Part shown: one piece after another, positions 63,546-64,000 of the stretch
Layout of the letters: each line of letters opens with the position of its first letter
Numbering within the stretch: position 1 is the first letter of the stretch
Source of the DNA: Paramacrobiotus metropolitanus
Taxonomy: Eukaryota > Tardigrada > Eutardigrada > Parachela > Macrobiotidae
DNA: 64,000 bases
Assembly: GCF_019649055.1 (NCBI RefSeq)
Contig: NW_026570255.1
Span: 558,001-622,000 of the forward strand
Direction: 5' to 3'
Translations under genes and position numbers: made by a program
The notes under the pieces: model-generated
Told to the model about the DNA's origin: nothing
Database searches by the model: none
What the model saw: the letters and a program-made list of their open reading frames with translations, nothing else

Positions 63546-64000
63546 AGAATTAAATAAAATTCTCTCATTAAAAAATAAAAAAAACTAAAACAGAAGATAA
63601 AAAATATAAAAAAATAAAAATAAAAATTACATAAAAGAATTAAATGAAAAAATTCCTTAATTAAACAAAATAAACAATTAAAATAAAATATAAAAATACA
63701 GAAAATATATAGAAGAATTAGATAAAATCTTTAACGGAATAAAATACAACAAATTACTGTAATTACGAATACGAAGTAACTGTCTTCAAAATCAGTTAAA
63801 AAATAACTATAATTGAATACTCTTTCTAAACCAATTAAATAAATGAACGAGGACACAGAAGATTTCGTCAGGAAACAAATTCTGTAGTGTGTTTAGTTAA
63901 AAACAGTAATGAAAAATCTATCCAGCGGAAAACACAACTGAATCAATCAATAAAGAAGCATTCTGATATTATTATTTAGAAAAACATGAAATTATTTAAC

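Noticed and set aside
1-64000. tRNA or rRNA genes
   Set aside because: I looked for B-box-like and anticodon-arm patterns by eye and saw none I could support; a covariance-model scan would be decisive.

Overview
The window looks like nuclear DNA of an invertebrate animal. Genes have short introns (about 60-250 bp, some longer) with GT-AG borders, coding DNA is moderately GC-rich, and spacers are AT-rich and full of transposons. The families present (F-box proteins with an unusual N-terminal module, an astacin protease, gustatory-receptor-like 7TM proteins, a pseudokinase) fit an ecdysozoan. The F-box family reminds me of tardigrade gene sets such as Hypsibius, but that is an impression from memory and was not tested.

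Layout. 1-1011: 5' half of a minus-strand pseudokinase gene. 2449-22494: two divergent paralogous F-box genes (minus 2449-4327, plus 20549-22494). Their short shared promoter is split by a 15,353-bp Ty3/gypsy-type LTR retrotransposon (4755-20107, minus strand) with identical 370-bp LTRs and a 4-bp target duplication. The element has an unusual ORF order: coiled-coil ORF, Gag, zinc knuckle, protease, unknown ORF, RT-RNaseH-integrase, tail. Its ORFs are joined by in-frame stops and by a textbook -1 frameshift signal (slippery GGGAAAC, 6-nt spacer, perfect 10-bp stem, possible pseudoknot). 22.7-29 kb: foldback repeats and MITE-like elements, no clear gene. 29010-31842: astacin metalloprotease that appears fused to a leucine-rich-repeat-like C-terminal region. 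32.4-46.5 kb: transposon graveyard. It holds a ~93-bp satellite in two opposite-facing blocks, two fragments of a retroelement protein, a frameshifted hAT transposase, and a 1.56-kb Mutator-like element inserted into a coding exon. 48978-53888: two convergent 7TM receptor genes with matching intron phases, flanking a small unknown gene. 54309-54557: small six-cysteine secreted peptide. 55486-61918: a five-exon gene for a ~1,580-residue low-complexity protein. 62968-63200: last exon of a gene that continues beyond the window.

Exon joins were derived by hand from splice consensus, reading phase and paralogue comparison; I state where a join failed. No database search was possible, so names rest on motifs I can see.
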